The translations under genes were made by a program, and so were the position numbers. DNA of 64,000 bases from Teichococcus vastitatis (GTDB taxonomy: Bacteria; Pseudomonadota; Alphaproteobacteria; Acetobacterales; Acetobacteraceae). The stretch's first letter is position 1. Each line of letters opens with the position of its first letter. The stretch lies in the NCBI RefSeq assembly GCF_003604215.1, contig NZ_QXGS01000012.1:1-64000 (forward strand), written 5' to 3'. Under the pieces are notes generated by a model. It saw nothing but the letters and a program-made list of their open reading frames with translations, made no database searches and had not been told where the DNA came from. Of this stretch, positions 62,539 to 64,000 are shown piece by piece.

Positions 62539-63627
62539 TCACGGCGGCGCAGGGTCGTGGCTGAAGGCCACCGACTTCACCAGTGCCCACAGCGTCATCC
62601 CCGGCGCCAGTTGCAGCCGACGCACCGCATCCCCGGTGACGCGCGACAGCAGCACCGAGGCACCGAGCCGCAGGCGCAGCATCGCCTGGTGCGGCGGGCC
62701 AGGCTCCACCGCCTCCAGCACCGCCGGCAGCACGTTCTGCACGGACAGGGCAGGCGGCGGCTCGGTGGCCACCGACACGTCGCGCGCCCGCACCCGCACC
62801 CGCAGCCGGGCACCCGGCGGCACGGCTTCCAGCGGCACCAGCAGTTCGCCCCCAGAAAAGCCGAGCCGCGTCAGCCCGCGCTCCGGCGCATGGCCGAGTA
62901 CGGTACAGGCCAGCACGGCGCCGGCATCGCGGCGGGCGGCCAGCAGCGGCAGGTCGGTGCGGGCGGAAAGCTCCTCAGGCGTACCGCTGGCCTGCACGCG
63001 GCCGCCTTGCAGCAGCACCACCGTGTCGGCCAGCCGGTCTACCTCGTCCAGCGCGTGGGTGACGTAGAGCAGGGGAATGCTCAGCCGCTCCCGCAGCCGC
63101 GCCAGGAAGGGCAGCAGCTCCGCCTTGCGGGCCGCATCCAGCGCCGCCAACGGCTCGTCCATCAGCAGCAGGGCGGGGCGGGACAGCAGCGCCCGGCCCA
63201 GCGCCACGCGCTGCTTCTCCCCGCCCGACAAGGCGACCGGGCGGCGGCGCAGCAGGTGCTCGAGGCCGAGCAGCCGGACCACTTCCGCGGTATCGAGGCC
63301 CGCCGCGCCGCGCGGCGCACGCCGCAGCCCGTAGCGCAGGTTTCCTTCCACCGAGAGGTGCGGGAACAGCCGGGCATCCTGGAACACCACGCCGCAGCGG
63401 CGCCGCTCCGGCGGCAGGGCGATGGCGCGGGCGGCATCGAACAGCACCCGGCCATCCACCGCCACTCGCCCGGCCTGCGGGCGCAGAAGCCCGGCCACCG
63501 CCGCCAGAATGGTGGATTTGCCGCAGCCCGAGGGCCCGAACAACGCCGTGACGCCCGGCGTCGGCGCGGTGAAGGCAGCCTCCAGGAGAAAGCCCGGAAA
63601 GGCGTGCCGCAACGCAACTTCCAGCAT
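62539..63627 (-). CDS. modC: Molybdate ABC importer ATPase
   Basis: A 362-aa ATPase: Walker A GPSGCGKSTI, Q-loop GVVFQDARLFPHLSV, signature LSGGEKQRVALGRAL, Walker B LLLMDEPLAALD, switch THALDEVDRLAD. A C-terminal TOBE/MOP domain (residues ~285-355; LRVRVRARDVSVATEPPP, SVQNVLPAVLEAVE) is the molybdate-type regulatory domain that marks ModC. Its ATG overlaps the modB stop. Confidence 0.94.
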   Translation of the reverse strand: MLEVALRHAFPGFLLEAAFTAPTPGVTALFGPSGCGKSTILAAVAGLLRPQAGRVAVDGRVLFDAARAIALPPERRRCGVVFQDARLFPHLSVEGNLRYGLRRAPRGAAGLDTAEVVRLLGLEHLLRRRPVALSGGEKQRVALGRALLSRPALLLMDEPLAALDAARKAELLPFLARLRERLSIPLLYVTHALDEVDRLADTVVLLQGGRVQASGTPEELSARTDLPLLAARRDAGAVLACTVLGHAPERGLTRLGFSGGELLVPLEAVPPGARLRVRVRARDVSVATEPPPALSVQNVLPAVLEAVEPGPPHQAMLRLRLGASVLLSRVTGDAVRRLQLAPGMTLWALVKSVAFSHDPAPP

Positions 63628-64000
63628 CAGCGGGGTACCCGGCCCAGCAGCGCCTGCAGCCGCCGCCCGGCGAAGTCGGCCAGGAGCAGCCCACCCACCG
63701 CAAGGGCGAAGGAGATGGCGGCGAGCCGCGCCGCCACGCCCTCGCCGCCCGGCGTCTGGGTGGCGGCATAGATCGCCAGGGGCAGGGTCTGGGTCTCGCC
63801 CGGAATGTTGGACGCGAAGGTGATCACGGCGCCGAACTCGCCCAGGCCGGCGGCGAAGGCGGTGATGGCGCCGGACAGGATGCCGGGTGCGATCAACGGC
63901 AAGGTGATCGTCAGGAAGCGGTCGATCGGCCCGGCGCCCAGGGTGCGCGCCGCGGCCTCCAGCCCGGGATCCACCGCATCCAGGCTCAGCCGGACGGCGC
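63627..64000 (-). CDS. modB: Molybdate ABC importer permease (3' part, runs off right edge)
   Basis: The last ~123 residues of a ModB permease. The coupling loop DPGLEAAARTLGAGPIDRFLTITLPLIAPGI and the family-specific GEFGAVITFASNIPGETQTLPLAIYAATQTPGGE are intact. The frame is open to the window edge, so the gene continues beyond 64000. ATGA overlap with modC. Confidence 0.93.
   Translation of the reverse strand, partial: AVRLSLDAVDPGLEAAARTLGAGPIDRFLTITLPLIAPGILSGAITAFAAGLGEFGAVITFASNIPGETQTLPLAIYAATQTPGGEGVAARLAAISFALAVGGLLLADFAGRRLQALLGRVPR

Overview
The window is high-GC (around 70%) bacterial chromosome with short intergenic gaps, many ATGA/GTGA stop-start overlaps and frequent GTG starts. 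The gene content points to an alphaproteobacterium of the Acetobacteraceae type, with Roseomonas-like genomes the closest impression. That content includes hopanoid-type squalene synthesis (hpnCDE), a membrane PQQ glucose dehydrogenase, Bug/TctC and many other solute-binding proteins, hydantoinase-type HyuAB, and leucine catabolism (liu). The taxonomic call is an inference from gene content, not from a phylogeny. I saw no tRNA, rRNA, CRISPR array or insertion sequence.

Layout. 1-4.9 kb is a peroxide-defence block: katA divergent from oxyR, an HtrA-like protein whose protease triad is gone, and the divergent ohr/ohrR pair. 5-10 kb is a catabolic cassette: a Bug solute-binding protein, an isocitrate-lyase/PEP-mutase family lyase and a LeuD/LeuC-like hydro-lyase pair, with a divergent LacI-type regulator and candidate operators. 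10.2-13 kb is an ssuABC-type sulfonate/nitrate importer. 13.3-18.3 kb is the leucine degradation operon liuA-liuB-(liuC relic)-liuD; the enoyl-CoA hydratase slot holds only a 51-codon remnant. 18.5-23.3 kb holds housekeeping enzymes: a class I amidotransferase, NAD(P)HX dehydratase, a histidine phosphatase, a hexapeptide acetyltransferase, a small coiled-coil protein and a DapA-family lyase. 23.4-27 kb is a branched-chain amino-acid type transporter with LivM and LivG fused into one protein.

27.5-38.6 kb has a peptide-type binding protein, then a tightly overlapped trio (tyrosine recombinase, unknown protein, ScpA) that ends tail-to-tail on a hydroxyacid dehydrogenase. It continues with a complete PotABCD-like importer plus an RraA-like protein, closed by a clear terminator, and an orphan iron/cobalamin-type binding protein. 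38.7-50.4 kb has a DUF882 (M15-like) peptidase, an SDR / binding protein / HyuB / HyuA operon, DoxX, an SH3 lipoprotein, a decayed ionotropic-receptor-like channel gene, mscL, a chromosomal ccdAB module and a D,D-carboxypeptidase. 50.4-64 kb has an SDR with non-canonical catalytic residues, a small membrane protein with an EEP phosphatase/nuclease, membrane glucose dehydrogenase, a DHA2 efflux pump, a third peptide-type binding protein, hpnCDE, a modE-like regulator with a probable frameshift, modC and a modB that runs off the right edge.

Recurring themes are orphan solute-binding proteins without permeases, and several enzyme-fold proteins whose catalytic residues are replaced (HtrA-like, RraA-like, one SDR, the CcdB C-terminus). 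There are also clear footprints of gene decay (liuC relic, channel pseudogene, modE tail).
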